Source: Dyella acidisoli (lineage in GTDB: Bacteria > Pseudomonadota > Gammaproteobacteria > Xanthomonadales > Rhodanobacteraceae). Taken from it: a DNA stretch of 59,753 bases. The stretch spans positions 1 to 59,753 of the forward strand of contig NZ_BSOB01000057.1 of the NCBI RefSeq assembly GCF_030160295.1. Reading direction: 5' to 3'. Positions 59,695 to 59,753 of this stretch are shown one piece after another. Numbering within the stretch: the stretch's first letter is position 1; every line of letters begins with the position of its first letter. Both the position numbers and the translations under genes were made by a program. The notes beneath the pieces are model-generated. The model was not told the DNA's origin, made no database searches, and worked only from the letters and a program-made list of their open reading frames with translations.

Positions 59695-59753
59695 ATGTTG
59701 AAGCTCGTCGCTGGTCGCACGTTGTTCGCCACCTTGTTTGCATTGGGTCTCTC
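59695..59753 (+). CDS. Start of a secreted protein gene, cut by the window edge
   Basis: Nineteen codons plus two bases are visible: MLKLVAGRTLFATLFALGLS, a basic start and hydrophobic core typical of a signal peptide. AAGGGGA lies seven bases before the ATG. The identity of the protein cannot be told from this fragment. Confidence 0.65.
   Translation, partial: MLKLVAGRTLFATLFALGL

Overview
The window is a gammaproteobacterial chromosome segment of about 60 percent GC. The gene set and protein sequences point to the Xanthomonadales, most likely Rhodanobacteraceae such as Dyella or Luteibacter: an nth gene beside a soluble RnfB, an rnr-rlmB pair, a PilV-W-X-Y1-E minor pilin cluster, RecBCD, a DcaP-type porin, and many short GC-rich dispersed inverted repeats between genes. 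The assignment is inferred from protein character; no species marker such as 16S rRNA is present.

Layout. 1-11.1 kb: a secreted phosphoesterase, a small membrane protein, metG, rnfB-nth, an alginate-lyase-family lipoprotein, a decayed SulP transporter remnant, a DcaP-like porin and RNase T. 11.4-16.2 kb: the phosphate uptake operon pstSCAB-phoU, with a recognisable PHO box before pstS and a 14-bp hairpin between pstS and pstC. 16.3-31.8 kb: a GT-C type membrane protein, the rnr-rlmB-small membrane protein operon, tRNA-Leu(CAG), a PL5-like alginate lyase, a NIPSNAP protein, a TPR/SUMF1-like membrane protein, RNase D, tRNA-Ala(CGC), a TfoX-N protein, an M23 peptidase, an RhtA-like exporter and a second phosphoesterase with a small overlapping partner. 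32.2-44.5 kb: msrA, a small secreted protein, a MASE1 protein with a degenerate kinase core, and recC-recB-recD. 44.7-49.9 kb: the minus-strand minor pilin operon pilV-pilW-pilX-pilY1-pilE, whose PilY1 is unusually short.

The accessory part is a 7.9-kb integrative element at 50,100-58,018, inserted at the 3' end of tRNA-Thr(CGT). It carries a P4-type tyrosine integrase, a small overlapping gene, an AlpA-like excisionase/regulator, a 115-aa protein, a large primase-helicase, two exported proteins of unknown function, an XRE regulator with an inverted repeat at its start, and a hypothetical gene that looks frameshifted. Near its right end is a non-coding stretch with repeated TGATGACA octamers, a candidate replication origin for the primase-helicase. 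Both ends carry GGGGGTAT repeats, probably integrase or AlpA binding sites, and the right end repeats the tRNA 3' end with one base missing. It resembles a minimal P4-like satellite without recognisable phage morphogenesis or packaging genes. The host chromosome resumes with a displaced terminator, a CarG-like periplasmic protein, a small hypothetical gene, a PspC-domain protein and the start of a secreted protein gene cut by the window edge.
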